Shown here in pieces: positions 63,548 through 64,000 of a stretch of DNA of 64,000 nucleotides (its first letter is position 1; the number at the start of each line of letters is the position of its first letter). A program made the translations under genes and the position numbers. The notes under the pieces are model-generated. The model had not been told where the DNA came from, ran no database searches, and saw only the letters and a list, made by a program, of their open reading frames with translations. Source of the DNA: Nocardioides sp. BP30 (lineage in GTDB: Bacteria; Actinomycetota; Actinomycetes; Propionibacteriales; Nocardioidaceae). The stretch lies in the NCBI RefSeq assembly GCF_029873215.1, contig NZ_CP123620.1:3410001-3474000 (forward strand), given 5' to 3'.

Positions 63548-64000
63548 CTAGACGACCAGGTTGAGCAGCAGCACGACGCCGAGGCCGACGACCGAGAGCA
63601 CCGTCTCCATCAACGACCAGGACTTGATCGTCTGCCCGACGGACAGGCCGAAGTACTCCTTGACGAGCCAGAAGCCGGCGTCGTTGACGTGGGAGAAGAA
63701 CAGCGAGCCGGCGCCCACCGCCAGCACCACGAGCGAGAGCTCGGTGTTGCCCGCGCCCTGGACCAGCCCCGTGACCAGCGATGAGGCGGTGATCGTCGCG
63801 ACGGTGGCCGACCCCGTCGCCAACCTGATCAGCACGGCGAGCAGCCAGGCGAGCACCAGTACCGACAGGTGCGCGCTCTTGGCCCAGTCGGCGAGCTGGG
63901 TGCCGATGCCGGTGTCGACCAGCACCTGCTTGAAGCCGCCACCGGCCGAGACGATCAGCAGGATCCCGGCGATCGGTGGCAGAGCGGCGTCCATCACCGA
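63548..64000 (-). CDS. Gluconate/H+ symporter GntP family, C-terminal part
   Basis: The window cuts the 5' end; 150 C-terminal residues are seen. Membrane helices with LPPIAGILLIVSAGGGFKQVLVDTGIG, ATGSATVATITASSLV and FFSHVNDAGFWLVKEYFGLSVGQTIKSW split over the text are GntP signatures. Takes up gluconate or related acids with protons. Confidence 0.9.
   Translation of the reverse strand, partial: SVMDAALPPIAGILLIVSAGGGFKQVLVDTGIGTQLADWAKSAHLSVLVLAWLLAVLIRLATGSATVATITASSLVTGLVQGAGNTELSLVVLAVGAGSLFFSHVNDAGFWLVKEYFGLSVGQTIKSWSLMETVLSVVGLGVVLLLNLVV

Overview
This is a chromosomal window from a high-GC actinobacterium. Suborder Propionibacteriales, and Nocardioides or a close relative, is the best guess. 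The guess rests on GC-rich codon use, many GTG/TTG starts, a SecA-MtrAB-AhcY-ManB-WhiB-F420 gene order that follows the M. tuberculosis Rv3235-Rv3267 block (recalled, not searched), galactan genes without visible mycolate genes, and families such as DUF6752, TIGR03089 and the HNH/DUF222 (13E12) type. No prophage, IS element, CRISPR array, tRNA or rRNA gene was seen.

Layout. 1-2.5 kb: acyl-CoA catabolism on the minus strand (MaoC-type hydratase, MTHFR-like protein, DUF5302, acyl-CoA dehydrogenase). 2.6-8.9 kb: three exported endonuclease/exonuclease/phosphatase (EEP) paralogues around a LicD-methyltransferase fusion; the third EEP carries an alkaline-phosphatase-fold domain that seems catalytically dead. 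8.9-13.4 kb: MgtE-N/CBS protein, DUF1003, Mrp, TatB, a conserved unknown and a degenerate PAP2 protein. 13.4-17.3 kb: accessory stretch with a 22-bp tandem array, an SOS-controlled HNH protein, an exported tripeptidyl-aminopeptidase-like hydrolase and an 8-bp tandem array. 17.3-31 kb: LysM protein, Rv3235-like protein, SecA, AlkX/YcaQ glycosylase, orphan LuxR regulator, HPF, a structured non-coding RNA candidate, ComF, LpqB, MtrB, MtrA, AhcY. 31-42.8 kb: DUF808, acyltransferase, SIS-like protein, Trm112-like protein, phosphomannomutase, DUF3499, zincin-fold protein, GGDEF protein, DUF5719, large membrane glycosyltransferase, WhiB. 43-49 kb: F420 genes fbiA/fbiB, DUF3105, DinB, GDP-mannose pyrophosphorylase, TIGR03089. 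49-61 kb: cell-wall amidase, Wzt/Wzm exporter, GlfT2-like transferase, Glf, two GT2 enzymes and an LCP ligase, a probable galactan synthesis, export and attachment set. 61-64 kb: thioesterase, second LCP protein, enoyl-CoA hydratase, small acidic protein and a partial gluconate permease.

How the parts connect. Much of the window makes or controls the cell envelope: mannose activation (ManB, ManC), galactan (Glf, GlfT), export (Wzm/Wzt, SecA, TatB), attachment (LCP), hydrolysis (amidase) and the MtrAB-LpqB signalling system. Direct repeats resembling reported MtrA sites lie upstream of whiB/fbiA, the amidase and one LCP gene, which suggests local MtrA control. Two LexA (SOS) boxes are clear, at the HNH gene and dinB.

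Expression. About 19 genes have a -10-like hexamer 6-8 nt before the start codon and no Shine-Dalgarno, so leaderless mRNAs look common. The start codons given here use that pattern.
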